This document shows, one piece after another, positions 55,951 to 64,000 of a stretch of DNA of 64,000 bases. The notes beneath the pieces are model-generated. The model had not been told where the DNA came from, made no database searches, and was given only the letters and a program-made list of their open reading frames with translations. The position numbers were made by a program, and so were the translations under genes. The DNA lies in NCBI GenBank assembly GCA_964501535.1, contig CAZCSV010000001.1:124001-188000 (forward strand), written 5' to 3'. Positions within the stretch are counted from its first letter, which is position 1; every line of letters starts with the position of its first letter. The stretch comes from FEN-1279 sp964501535. Its GTDB lineage: Bacteria; Bacteroidota; Ignavibacteria; Tepidaquicellales; Tepidaquicellaceae.

Positions 55951-58668
55951 ATGAAAAAAATTATCTACACAATTGTTGTGCTTTTTATTGTACATTGTAT
56001 ATTAAACATTGATAATTGCGAAGCACAGTGGGAGCCCAATGTCCTACTCGGTGGTGGTTCTAGTAGTAATTGTTATGCACAGGCATGGAACATAGCATCA
56101 AGCGGTAATTTTATACACGTTGTTTATTTTAATGCACCAGAATATAATAACCTTGAAATTTATTACATTCGATCCACAGATGGAGGTTCAACCTGGGGGA
56201 CAGGAACTAGACTTACAAATAGTACTCTTGAATCATATAATCCTGCCATCGATATATCAGGTTCAGTCGTTCATGTTGTCTGGCATGATTATCGTGACGG
56301 AAATTACGAGATATATTATAAACGCTCAACAGATTATGGTACAACATGGGGAGCAGATACGAGACTGACGAATAACTCTGCTTGGTCAATAAATGCTTGT
56401 GTAACAGTATCAGGTTTAATTGTTCACGTTGTATGGGGTGAAGGCCAACCTTTCTCTGAATCTTTAGTATTTTACAAACGCTCAACGGACGGCGGTTTAA
56501 CCTGGGGAGCAAATACACAAATAAGCAATAATTCAAGTAGTAGACCAGTACATCCCTCAATAAAAGTTTCAGGTTCAGTTTTGCACCTTGTATATGATGT
56601 TATGGATCGTGATGTATACTACAATCGCTCAACAGATGGTGGTACAACATGGGGAACAGCTATATTAATACGGTCGTTTGAGGTTGGTCATTTGCATAAT
56701 CCAAATGTAGCATTCTCAGGTTCTGTTGTGCATGTTGTATGGCATGAAGGATCTTATGCCGGCGGAGCGTACTACAGACGCTCAACAGATGAAGGAATTA
56801 CCTGGGGTGGAATAACTAATATAACGAATTATGAAGCGACAACTTCTATAGCAGCATCTGGTGCTGCTTTACATTTAGTGTCTGGCGGTAAATACAAGCG
56901 CTCAATCAACGCAGGTATAAGCTGGGAACCAATTATACAGGTTTTCAATGGAGAAAATCAGTCCATAGCAGTCTCCGGTCAAACTGTGCATGTTGTTTTT
57001 CATGCAAGTGGTAATATGTACTATAAACGCAATCTCACAGCTAATTCTGCTGTTAAAGCCATTTTAAACAGTATATACAGACCAAATGACAGTTGGACAC
57101 AAACTTACAATATAACTTTACATGACAGTTTGTGCATTGGGATGCTTGATTCTGTTTGGTGGTATGTAAATGATTCACTTGTTGGAAGACAGCATTCGAT
57201 GACTTATCCTTACAGACAAGGTACTACATTCGTTAAATTAAAGGTTAAAAACAATTTTGGTAATACAGACTCAACAACAGCAACTATTACAAGAATTTGC
57301 TGGAAAAAATATACAAGCGGTCAAATACTTGCAGGATTGAGTTTAATCGGAGACAGCATTTTTTATGTTATTTCCACAGGAGATGCAGTTTATAGAATGG
57401 ATATAAATGGAAATTTAATTTATCCGTTAACCGTACTTGGAAATGTTTTATCGAGTTGTTCAATAGCTTATGATACAAATGTATTTATTGCTTCTGATGC
57501 AAATTATTTATATGGATTCAATAGATATGGCGGACAACTTTGGACACAAATATCACTCGGCGGTCAAGCAACTGCTACTCCAACTGTAGATTCAGTTAGT
57601 AACAGATTATATATCGGAGTATCAAACGGAAATTTTCAGGCATATAATAAAGTCAGCGGAACTTACGCATGGAGTACTTTTCTAAACGCACCTGTACGAA
57701 GTTCTGCAGTTGTCAGCTATGACAGAAAACTCGTTGTTGCATCTGCTATTGGAACTGTTTATGGTTTTAACTTAAATAATCCTATTCCTACACCACCGAA
57801 CTGGACATTAAATCTCAGCGATTCAATTCTTGTTTCTCCCTGCATTGATACAATGGGTTATTTCTATTTTGGTTCAAGGAGCGGGAAGGTTTATAAAATA
57901 GCTCTGACAGGAACATCCAATGCAGGGATTGTTTGGCAGACTCCGCTTTCATCCGCAGTAACATCCTCACCTACCATCGATGCAAATGGGAATATATATG
58001 TCGGAACAGCAGATGGGAAATTTTACTCGCTGAATAAAAACGGAGGGATAAGGTGGTTCTTCCAGACACCTGCAACCATTAAATCCACTGCGGCAATAAC
58101 GACTTACCAGAGAATATATTTCGGAAACGATGCAGGAGAAATTTACGGTCTCGATACAAATAAAATTGTAAGATTTTATTATATTGACAGTTCAAAAGTC
58201 AGTTGTGCAATGCTTCATCATAAGGGGACATTATATTTCGGAAATGAAGCGGGAAGAATATTTGCACTGTTTGATTTGACAGGAGGCTCGAAAGGACCCG
58301 TAAAACCTGTTTGGGGAACGTTCCAGAACAACATTAGAAGAACCGGAAATCAAATCGATGAAGAATATTCTATCGAGATAAAGAAAATTTCAGAATATAT
58401 TCCCGATAAATTTGAACTTTCCCAAAACTATCCGAACCCGTTTAACCCAACAACAAGAATTAGTTTTAAAGTTGCAAGTTATAAAGTTATCAAGTTGCAG
58501 GTCTTCGATATCCTCGGAAAAGAAATCACTACTTTGGTTAACGAAAAATTGCAACCCGGCACATATGAAACAAGTTTCGATGCATCAAAATTACCAAGCG
58601 GAATTTATTTTTACAGATTGTCGGCAGGGGATTTTTCGGAGACAAAAAAGTTGACGCTTATTAAATAA
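55951..58668 (+). CDS. Secreted Asp-box/PQQ-propeller protein with T9SS type A sorting domain
   Basis: 905 residues. Signal peptide of about 25 residues ending CEAQ. Six Asp-boxes of type S-x-D-x-G-x-T-W start at residues 75, 126, 178, 227, 278 and 318, forming a sialidase-like propeller. A PKD-like linker follows (about 370-450), then PQQ-like blades (GNIYVGTADGKFYSLNKNGG). The last 80 residues are the T9SS sorting domain (LSQNYPNPFNPTTRISFKV to SETKKLTLIK). It should be secreted through the outer membrane and attached to the surface. No catalytic residues of a sialidase were identified; it may be an adhesin. Confidence 0.88.
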   Translation: MKKIIYTIVVLFIVHCILNIDNCEAQWEPNVLLGGGSSSNCYAQAWNIASSGNFIHVVYFNAPEYNNLEIYYIRSTDGGSTWGTGTRLTNSTLESYNPAIDISGSVVHVVWHDYRDGNYEIYYKRSTDYGTTWGADTRLTNNSAWSINACVTVSGLIVHVVWGEGQPFSESLVFYKRSTDGGLTWGANTQISNNSSSRPVHPSIKVSGSVLHLVYDVMDRDVYYNRSTDGGTTWGTAILIRSFEVGHLHNPNVAFSGSVVHVVWHEGSYAGGAYYRRSTDEGITWGGITNITNYEATTSIAASGAALHLVSGGKYKRSINAGISWEPIIQVFNGENQSIAVSGQTVHVVFHASGNMYYKRNLTANSAVKAILNSIYRPNDSWTQTYNITLHDSLCIGMLDSVWWYVNDSLVGRQHSMTYPYRQGTTFVKLKVKNNFGNTDSTTATITRICWKKYTSGQILAGLSLIGDSIFYVISTGDAVYRMDINGNLIYPLTVLGNVLSSCSIAYDTNVFIASDANYLYGFNRYGGQLWTQISLGGQATATPTVDSVSNRLYIGVSNGNFQAYNKVSGTYAWSTFLNAPVRSSAVVSYDRKLVVASAIGTVYGFNLNNPIPTPPNWTLNLSDSILVSPCIDTMGYFYFGSRSGKVYKIALTGTSNAGIVWQTPLSSAVTSSPTIDANGNIYVGTADGKFYSLNKNGGIRWFFQTPATIKSTAAITTYQRIYFGNDAGEIYGLDTNKIVRFYYIDSSKVSCAMLHHKGTLYFGNEAGRIFALFDLTGGSKGPVKPVWGTFQNNIRRTGNQIDEEYSIEIKKISEYIPDKFELSQNYPNPFNPTTRISFKVASYKVIKLQVFDILGKEITTLVNEKLQPGTYETSFDASKLPSGIYFYRLSAGDFSETKKLTLIK

Positions 58669-59014
58669 AACGTATTTATCATTTTAATTATTAATCCTCG
58701 GCTTTCTGTGGCGGGTAATGCGTTAAAGAAAAAAAAGTTTTCGAAATACGGGCTTCGTAACTGGTTAAAAGTAATTAAACGTCGATGGTTTGAATGCAAA
58801 AGCAAGCTCACCAAAAACTGTAATGTCTTTTTTTATGTGCTGTTGGTGTCGTGCAAAAAGCTTACTTAAACACCAACAGTGCAGAATTATACAAAAACTG
58901 GCTTTTTTCAGCTATTTTTAATAAAATCTCTTGTTAATTGAATATTCCGTTTTCAATTGAATAAAATTCATATTTTCATTAAATTATACGTTTATAATAA
59001 TAAAAAAATATAAT
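58669..59014. other. 346-bp gene-free region with strong hairpin
   Basis: No credible gene. The main feature is a long stem (58836-58883). The right end near 58980-59013 is very AT-rich and should contain the gcvH promoter. Confidence 0.6.
58836..58883. terminator. Long-stem hairpin, possible terminator or structured element
   Basis: A perfect 10-bp stem (CTGTTGGTGT, 58840-58849; ACACCAACAG, 58870-58879) extends to 14 pairs with two G-T pairs, around a 20-base loop. No U-run follows at once, so rho-independent termination is uncertain; T-runs lie further out on both sides. Could be a remnant of a small mobile element. Confidence 0.4.
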
Positions 59015-59398
59015 ATGAATATTCCTGAAAATTTATTTTACACTAAAGACCACGAATATGTAAAAGTCGAAAATGGCGTAGGATTTATAGGTATTACTGA
59101 TTATGCACAGCACGAACTGGGTGATATCATATATATCGATATTACTGCCGAAGTAGGAAATGAAATAAAACAGCATGATGCTGTCGGCTCGATTGAAGCC
59201 GTGAAAACTGTATCTGAAGTTTTTAGCCCGATAAGCGGTAAAATTACTGAAATAAATTCCGGAATCAACGATAATGCTTCTGTTGTTAATAGTGACCCCT
59301 ATGGTGAAGGCTGGATTGTGAAAATTGAAATTTCTAATCCCGAAGAGCTTAAAAGCCTTCTCGACGCTAATGCATATAAAGAATTGGTTGGTGCATAA
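59015..59398 (+). CDS. gcvH: Glycine cleavage system H protein
   Basis: 127 residues, normal length. The lipoyl-bearing Lys64 is in GSIEAVKTVSEVFSP, and the N-terminus FYTKDHEYVKVENGVGFIGI is conserved. It shuttles the aminomethyl group between the P, T and L proteins. The P, T and L genes are not in the window; here it stands before ribosomal and fatty-acid genes. Confidence 0.95.
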   Translation: MNIPENLFYTKDHEYVKVENGVGFIGITDYAQHELGDIIYIDITAEVGNEIKQHDAVGSIEAVKTVSEVFSPISGKITEINSGINDNASVVNSDPYGEGWIVKIEISNPEELKSLLDANAYKELVGA

Positions 59399-59425
59399 CC
59401 TGAACTGATTTAGGTTTTTACTGTT

Positions 59426-59932
59426 ATGATTATTAATATTTCTAACCTTTGTGAAGGTGAGCACTCTTTTGTGTTTAAAGTTACCGGAGAAGAACTTGAT
59501 TTAAAAGAATTTGATTTTCGGGATGACGTAAAAGTATCGGTTAAACTTTATAAGACACATAATCAGTTTGATTTGAAAATAAATCTCGAAACGGTTGTCA
59601 AATTGCCTTGTGACCGCTGTCTCGAAGATTTTGATTTTTCGGTTAATAATGATTTTGAATTGGTGTTTAAATATTCTTATGATAAAAATGAAATTGATAA
59701 TGATGAAGATTCACTGAATGATTTTAAGGTTTTATCACCAGATGTTCATAATATAGATATTAAGAAGGAAATTAGGGATTATATTCTCCTTTCGTTTCCG
59801 CTTAAGCGTGTTCCCGAAGTGAAAGATGATATTTGCTTGTTTTGTAAGAAAAATATTAATGAAATATTGAAATCAACAGAAAAAAAAGAAATTAATCCCG
59901 TGTGGGATAAACTGATAAAAAATAAAAATTAA
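59426..59932 (+). CDS. DUF177 domain protein (YceD-like)
   Basis: 168 residues. The conserved LPCDRCLEDF (C62, C65) pairs with a second CxxC (C137, C140 in DICLFCKKN) to make a zinc site, as in YceD. The gene just precedes rpmF, as in most bacteria. In E. coli YceD affects 23S rRNA accumulation; the exact activity is open. Operon with rpmF and plsX. Confidence 0.88.
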   Translation: MIINISNLCEGEHSFVFKVTGEELDLKEFDFRDDVKVSVKLYKTHNQFDLKINLETVVKLPCDRCLEDFDFSVNNDFELVFKYSYDKNEIDNDEDSLNDFKVLSPDVHNIDIKKEIRDYILLSFPLKRVPEVKDDICLFCKKNINEILKSTEKKEINPVWDKLIKNKN

Positions 59933-59949
59933 TTAAAATATATTAAATA

Positions 59950-60135
59950 ATGCCAAATCCGAAACGTAGACATTCGAAAGCAAGAGGAAGAAAAAGAAGA
60001 ACACATTATAAAGCAACGGCACCGGCTATGACTGTATGCTCAAATTGTGGTGAAATGAAACTTAATCATTCCGTATGCTCAGCCTGCGGATTTTATGACG
60101 GTAAAAGTGTTGTGTTGCCAAAAAAATCTAAATAA
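59950..60135 (+). CDS. rpmF: 50S ribosomal protein L32
   Basis: 61 residues. Basic N-terminus PNPKRRHSKARGRKRR and a zinc ribbon with C30, C33, C43 and C46 (CSNCGEMKLNHSVCSACG). All four cysteines are kept. Seventeen bases after the DUF177 gene and before plsX, the classic order. Confidence 0.96.
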   Translation: MPNPKRRHSKARGRKRRTHYKATAPAMTVCSNCGEMKLNHSVCSACGFYDGKSVVLPKKSK

Positions 60136-60149
60136 ATATCGCAGTAATC

Positions 60150-61154
60150 TTGGAAAATAAAATAAGAATCGCTGTTGATGCTATGGGTGGGGATAATGCC
60201 CCTGAAAGCCAGGTATTGGGAGGGATTCAGGCGGCCGAAAAAATGTCTGATGAAATTGAGGTTGTTTTAGTCGGAGACGAAATTAAATTGAAAGATTTAA
60301 TGAAATCTCAAAATTGTTCTTTGGATAATCTGTCGGTCGTTAATGCTAATGAAGTTATTACTATGCACGATTCGCCTGCCGATGCTTTTAAAGTTAAACC
60401 TGATTCTTCTTTGTCGGTTGCTTTGAAACTTCAGGTCGATGGGAAAGCCGATGCTCTTATAAGTGCCGGTAATACAGGTGCCGTTTTATCGGCTTCGACT
60501 TTGATGCTCGGTAGAATTAAAGGGGTTAGCAGACCTTCAATAGGCTCTTTTTTCCCCACGGACGCAGGGAAAACAATGGTCTTTGATGTCGGAGCTACGG
60601 TTGACTGCAGACCGAACCATCTGCTTGAGTTTGCTCATATGGGTAGCATATTTATGAGCTACATTTTCAATATTGATAAACCAAGAGTCGGTATCTTGAG
60701 CGTCGGCGAGGAAAAATCGAAGGGTAATGATTTGACGCTTGAAGCTTCTAAACTTCTGGAAAATTCAGGACTGAATTTTATTGGAAATGTCGAGGGAAGA
60801 GATGTCCTGAGAGGAAGAGCAGAGGTCATCGTCTGCGACGGATTCATCGGAAATATTATACTGAAATTTGCCGAAAGTGTTCTCGATGTTCTCAAGTCTA
60901 AATTCAAACAATACGCTGATAAAGGATTGTGGAATAAAATTAAAGTGGGCTTGTCTTATGGAACATTGAAAGAAGTTATTCAGGATTTCGATTATCAGTG
61001 GTATGGAGGTGTACCTTTGCTCGGTGTTAATGGTGTCGCTATTATAGGTCATGGAAAATCAACACCTCTCGCAGTTAAAAATATGATAATTAGAGCTTAT
61101 GAAACCGTTAGCAGAGGAGTTAATAAGGAAATTGAAAAGGTTTTAAAAAAATAA
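60150..61154 (+). CDS. plsX: Phosphate acyltransferase PlsX
   Basis: 334 residues, full length. IRIAVDAMGGDNAPESQVLG, ALISAGNTGAVLSASTLMLG and CDGFIGNIILKFAE are PlsX hallmarks. It makes acyl phosphate from acyl-ACP for phospholipid synthesis with PlsY. TTG start at 60150. Immediately after rpmF, as in many genomes. Confidence 0.95.
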   Translation: MENKIRIAVDAMGGDNAPESQVLGGIQAAEKMSDEIEVVLVGDEIKLKDLMKSQNCSLDNLSVVNANEVITMHDSPADAFKVKPDSSLSVALKLQVDGKADALISAGNTGAVLSASTLMLGRIKGVSRPSIGSFFPTDAGKTMVFDVGATVDCRPNHLLEFAHMGSIFMSYIFNIDKPRVGILSVGEEKSKGNDLTLEASKLLENSGLNFIGNVEGRDVLRGRAEVIVCDGFIGNIILKFAESVLDVLKSKFKQYADKGLWNKIKVGLSYGTLKEVIQDFDYQWYGGVPLLGVNGVAIIGHGKSTPLAVKNMIIRAYETVSRGVNKEIEKVLKK

Positions 61155-61187
61155 ATTGATTTTAAATTAAATATAAAATAATATAAA

Positions 61188-61394
61188 ATGGCAAAAGTAC
61201 AATCATTCGCAGAAAAAGCCGCTAAACTGGCTAAAAAACATGAGGGCATGGTAATTTGTCCCGATACGAAAAAAGAAACGCGTATTGTTAATGTTAGACT
61301 GGTTGAAGCTGTTAAAACTGAAAAGGGAACATATAAGTTTTTAAAGCGTAATACGAGAGTTTATGAATCAACCTATAAACCGTTTAACCCTTAA
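61188..61394 (+). CDS. Small basic protein of unknown function next to rpmB
   Basis: 68 residues. Begins MAKVQSFAEKAAKLAKKHEG, then ICPDTKKETRIVNVRLVEAV and TYKFLKRNTRVYESTYKP. It looks like a ribosome-associated or zinc-ribbon-derived small protein of the Ignavibacteria/Chlorobi group, but only one Cys remains, so no metal site can form. Lys- and Arg-rich. Placed between plsX and rpmB, in one operon. Function not known. Confidence 0.6.
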   Translation: MAKVQSFAEKAAKLAKKHEGMVICPDTKKETRIVNVRLVEAVKTEKGTYKFLKRNTRVYESTYKPFNP

Positions 61395-61412
61395 AAAAAA
61401 TAGGAGAATATA

Positions 61413-61625
61413 ATGTCAAAAATATGTAAAATAACTGGGAAAAAACATCTGACTGGTAATAATGTTTCCCATGCTAATAATAGAACTAAAACCAGACAAT
61501 TGCCTAATCTCCAGAAAAAAAGAATCTGGTTGGAAGAAGAAAAAAGATTTGTCAAGATGCGCGTCTCCACACAGGCTTTGAAAACTATTGATAAAAAAGG
61601 TTCGAAGGCTGTTTTGAATGGATAA
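61413..61625 (+). CDS. rpmB: 50S ribosomal protein L28
   Basis: 70 residues. KICKITGKKHLTGNNVSHAN and RTKTRQLPNLQKKRIW are the family hallmarks, and VKMRVSTQALKTIDKKG the C-terminal part. An AGGAGA at 61402-61407 precedes the ATG. Confidence 0.96.
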   Translation: MSKICKITGKKHLTGNNVSHANNRTKTRQLPNLQKKRIWLEEEKRFVKMRVSTQALKTIDKKGSKAVLNG

Positions 61626-61634
61626 TGCCCGGTA

Positions 61635-62369
61635 ATGCGTAATAATATAATTAGCATTATTATTCCGGCATTGAATGAAGAGAAATTGATTCGCCAGGCT
61701 TTGATTCAGTTTGACGGGGTCGTTAAGAAAAAATATAATCTGGAAATTATCGTAAGCGACGGTGGGAGTAAAGATGCAACTTTACAAATAATTAATGGAC
61801 TTGCTGATAAAGTTTTAATACATAAGGAAATTTTTAAACAGAACATTTCTCAAGGTAGAAATCAAGGTGCCTTGAATTCAAAGGGAGATGTTCTTATTTT
61901 TTTAAATGCAGATACCTTGATTTCCGATGTTAACTCGTTCTTTGATGGAATTTTGGAGCTTTTTGAAAAAAATGAAATTGTCGCCCTTGCATACCCCGTA
62001 AAGGTTTTTAAAAATGAAGAGTGCGTGAAGGACAGAATTTTTCATTCTTTCTATAACAATTATGTCCGCTTCTTGAATAAATTTATTATGGGAATGGGAA
62101 GAGGCGAATGCCATGTGATTAAAAAAGTGGCTTTTGAAAAGGTTGGACGCTATAACGAAAAAATGAACGCAGGCGAAGACTTCGATTTATATAAAAGATT
62201 GAAGAAAATCGGCAAAATAAAATTTCTGAATGATATCGTAATACATGAATCACCGAGAAGATATAGAAAATTCGGTTACGTTAAAGTATTCTGGGATTGG
62301 ACCAGAAACTCTATTTGGATAACTTTATTTAAAAAATCAATTTCTAAAGTTTGGGAAGAAGTAAGGTAA
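61635..62369 (+). CDS. Glycosyltransferase family 2
   Basis: 244 residues. IISIIIPALNEEKLIRQALI, IIVSDGGSKDATLQIINGLA, ISQGRNQGALNSKGDVLIFL and NADTLISDVN (metal-binding NAD) form the GT2 core. AGEDFDLYKRLKKIGKIKFL is the acceptor-side signature. Resembles stand-alone GT2 proteins next to housekeeping genes; substrate unknown. Overlaps tgt by 19 bases. Confidence 0.8.
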   Translation: MRNNIISIIIPALNEEKLIRQALIQFDGVVKKKYNLEIIVSDGGSKDATLQIINGLADKVLIHKEIFKQNISQGRNQGALNSKGDVLIFLNADTLISDVNSFFDGILELFEKNEIVALAYPVKVFKNEECVKDRIFHSFYNNYVRFLNKFIMGMGRGECHVIKKVAFEKVGRYNEKMNAGEDFDLYKRLKKIGKIKFLNDIVIHESPRRYRKFGYVKVFWDWTRNSIWITLFKKSISKVWEEVR

Positions 62370-63502
62370 AGTTTTTTGATGTTCTTTCTTATAGCAGCCG
62401 GCCCGGCGTTAAAGCACGTTGCGGGCTTATTCGTACTTCTCATTCACAGTTCGAAACACCTGTGTTTATGCCGGTTGGTACCGCAGGAACGGTTAAGGCA
62501 ATCGAAAATAGGGAATTGGAAGAATTCGATACAAGAATAATTCTCGCAAATACTTATCACCTGTATCTCAGACCTGGCGTTGATGTCTTGAAAAATGCTG
62601 GAGGTCTGCATAAACTGATGAACTGGAATAAAAGCCTGCTCACCGATAGCGGTGGTTTTCAGGTCTTTAGCCTGTCTTCACTGAAAAAAATTTCAGAAAA
62701 TGGTGTGACTTTTTCTTCTCATATAGATGGCTCGAGACATTTGTTTACACCTGAAAAAGTCATCGAAATTCAAAGAGCTGTTGGTGCTGATGTTGTTATG
62801 CCTCTTGATGAGTGCTTGCCTAATCCGTCCGATTGGAAAACGGTGTCTAAATCTCTGAAAAGAACTCATAACTGGGAAAAAAGATGTCTGGAGTATTATC
62901 AAAATTCGGATTCCCTTTACGGTTATGAACAATATCTGTTTTCTATTTGTCAGGGTAGCATCTTTAAAGACCTGAGAAAAAATAGTATAGAGTTTCTGAG
63001 CGAACTGGATTTTTCTGGTAATGCAATCGGTGGACTTGCAGTCGGAGAAAAAAATGATGTAATGTACGAAATTACTGATTTCTGCACGGATATTATGGCA
63101 ACTGAAAAACCGAGATATTTAATGGGCGTGGGAACACCCGTTGATATTCTTAATTGCGTTGAAAGAGGTATCGATATGTTCGATTGCGTTCTGCCGACAA
63201 GAAATGCCAGACACGGAAGATTGTTTACTACATATGGCGAGATTAATATCAAAAATGCAAAATACCAGTATGATTTTAATTCTCCCGATGAGGAATGCAG
63301 CACTTATACGTCCCGGAATTTTTCTCTGGCATACCTGAGACATCTGTTTATGTCTAAGGAAATCCTCGGGTATCAGCTTGCTACTGTGCATAATATTGGC
63401 TTCTATCAGAACCTTATGAAAAATATTAGAAGTGCTGTCAAAACTGATGGGTTCTTGGAATTTAAAAAAAGCTTTTTGGAAAAATATTTATCGAAAAAAT
63501 AA
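62351..63502 (+). CDS. tgt: tRNA-guanine transglycosylase with degenerate zinc site
   Basis: 383 residues. GTAGTVKAIENRELEEFDTR, the catalytic-region LLTDSGGFQVFSL (Asp99), MPLDECLPNPSDW, GGLAVGE and the nucleophile D278 in GIDMFDCVLPTRNARHG are intact. Of the four zinc ligands (Cys, Cys, Cys, His at 316, 318, 321 and 347) only C316 and H347 remain; 318 is Thr and 321 is Ser. It exchanges guanine for preQ1 at tRNA position 34. The TTG at 62351 is the only plausible start. Confidence 0.93.
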   Translation: MGRSKVKFFDVLSYSSRPGVKARCGLIRTSHSQFETPVFMPVGTAGTVKAIENRELEEFDTRIILANTYHLYLRPGVDVLKNAGGLHKLMNWNKSLLTDSGGFQVFSLSSLKKISENGVTFSSHIDGSRHLFTPEKVIEIQRAVGADVVMPLDECLPNPSDWKTVSKSLKRTHNWEKRCLEYYQNSDSLYGYEQYLFSICQGSIFKDLRKNSIEFLSELDFSGNAIGGLAVGEKNDVMYEITDFCTDIMATEKPRYLMGVGTPVDILNCVERGIDMFDCVLPTRNARHGRLFTTYGEINIKNAKYQYDFNSPDEECSTYTSRNFSLAYLRHLFMSKEILGYQLATVHNIGFYQNLMKNIRSAVKTDGFLEFKKSFLEKYLSKK

Positions 63503-63538
63503 AAATTATTTTAATTATAGAAAGGATTAAATAAATAA

Positions 63539-63871
63539 ATGAATATTATATTTGGTTTGTTCTTGCAACAGGGTCAGGGAGGCTTCGAGCAGTTATTCTC
63601 TACTATCGTTCCTTTTTTACTCATTATTCTTGTTTTCTATTTTCTTATCTTAAGACCTCAGCAAAAACGCCAGAAGGAAAGACAAAGATTGCTGGGATCA
63701 GTTAGAAAAGGGGATAGAATAGTCTCTACCGGCGGTATACACGGACTGGTAGAAGGTATCGAGGATAAAACTCTCCTCGTGAAAATCGATGATAATGTTA
63801 AAGTGAAAATGGAAAAAAGCGCTGTATCGGTTATCATTGGAGTTACAGACAGGACCCCGGAAAAGAAATAA
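63539..63871 (+). CDS. yajC: Preprotein translocase subunit YajC
   Basis: 110 residues. One membrane helix (TIVPFLLIILVFYFLIL) followed by RPQQKRQKERQRLL and GGIHGLVEGIEDKTLLVKID. Part of the SecDF-YajC complex that helps protein export. An AAAGGA-like sequence lies about 15 bases before the ATG. After tgt, a common order (queA-tgt-yajC). Confidence 0.93.
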   Translation: MNIIFGLFLQQGQGGFEQLFSTIVPFLLIILVFYFLILRPQQKRQKERQRLLGSVRKGDRIVSTGGIHGLVEGIEDKTLLVKIDDNVKVKMEKSAVSVIIGVTDRTPEKK

Positions 63872-63921
63872 AAATATTATTTTGCAATTCTTCATTTTTG
63901 AATCTTGAGGTCTCTTATTTT

Positions 63922-64000
63922 ATGGAAATTACTGAAAAATATAAACTGAACAGCGTAGAGTCTGCAATTGCTGATTTTAAAAAAGGTAAAATCATTGTCG
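63922..64000 (+). CDS. 3,4-dihydroxy-2-butanone-4-phosphate synthase (RibB or RibBA), 3' end outside window
   Basis: Only the first 26 residues are in the window: LNSVESAIADFKKGKIIV. This is the N-terminal pattern of RibB-type proteins, which continues into the RENEGD-like motif. The enzyme makes the four-carbon precursor of riboflavin. Whether it is fused to GTP cyclohydrolase II cannot be seen. Confidence 0.6.
   Translation, partial: MEITEKYKLNSVESAIADFKKGKIIV

Overview
The window is AT-rich chromosomal DNA from a Gram-negative bacterium, most likely in the Ignavibacteria/Chlorobi branch of the Bacteroidota superphylum. The evidence is a type IX secretion C-terminal sorting domain with the NYPNPFNP signature (55951-58668), an LPS/capsule system (Wzx flippase, Wzi-like outer-membrane protein, MsbA-like exporter, O-antigen ligase, WaaE-like transferase), frequent TTG/GTG starts and densely overlapping operons. 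No rRNA, tRNA, phage gene, transposase or CRISPR array was seen.

Region 1 (1-41387, plus strand) is one very long surface-polysaccharide locus of 38 genes, most overlapping or a few bases apart. It holds glycosyltransferases (GT2, GT4, GT9, DUF354, ArnT-like), methyltransferases, two DegT aminotransferases, a nucleotide-sugar dehydrogenase, acyltransferases, two FemAB-like transferases, a Wzx flippase, a polysaccharide deacetylase, an ATP-grasp ligase, two asparagine-synthetase homologues and an initiating sugar transferase. Genes from about 15.4 to 27.3 kb look markedly more AT-rich and form an inserted-looking cassette. The cassette contains an ACP, a DltA/NRPS-like adenylating enzyme, an SDR, a NeuD-like acyltransferase and a WbqC protein, which together suggest carrier-bound acylation of an amino sugar.

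Region 2 (41402-46540, plus) has a Wzi-like outer-membrane capsule protein, then a nucleoside/BMP-type ABC importer (ATPase and two permeases) without its binding protein.

Region 3 (46567-52394, minus) carries NAD kinase, a DUF1844 protein, an O-antigen ligase, an MsbA-like ABC exporter and two GT2 glycosyltransferases: LPS core and O-antigen export functions.

Region 4 (52491-58668, plus) starts with a ClpB gene cut off in its middle domain, then a retropepsin-like secreted protease. An 836-bp gene-free stretch follows, holding a MITE-like element (near-perfect 23-bp inverted repeats around 50-bp tandem hairpin repeats). The region ends with a 905-residue T9SS-secreted Asp-box/PQQ-propeller protein.

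Region 5 (59015-64000, plus) is housekeeping: gcvH, a DUF177 protein, rpmF, plsX, a small unknown protein, rpmB, a GT2, tgt (with two zinc-ligand cysteines replaced), yajC and the start of a ribB/ribBA gene.
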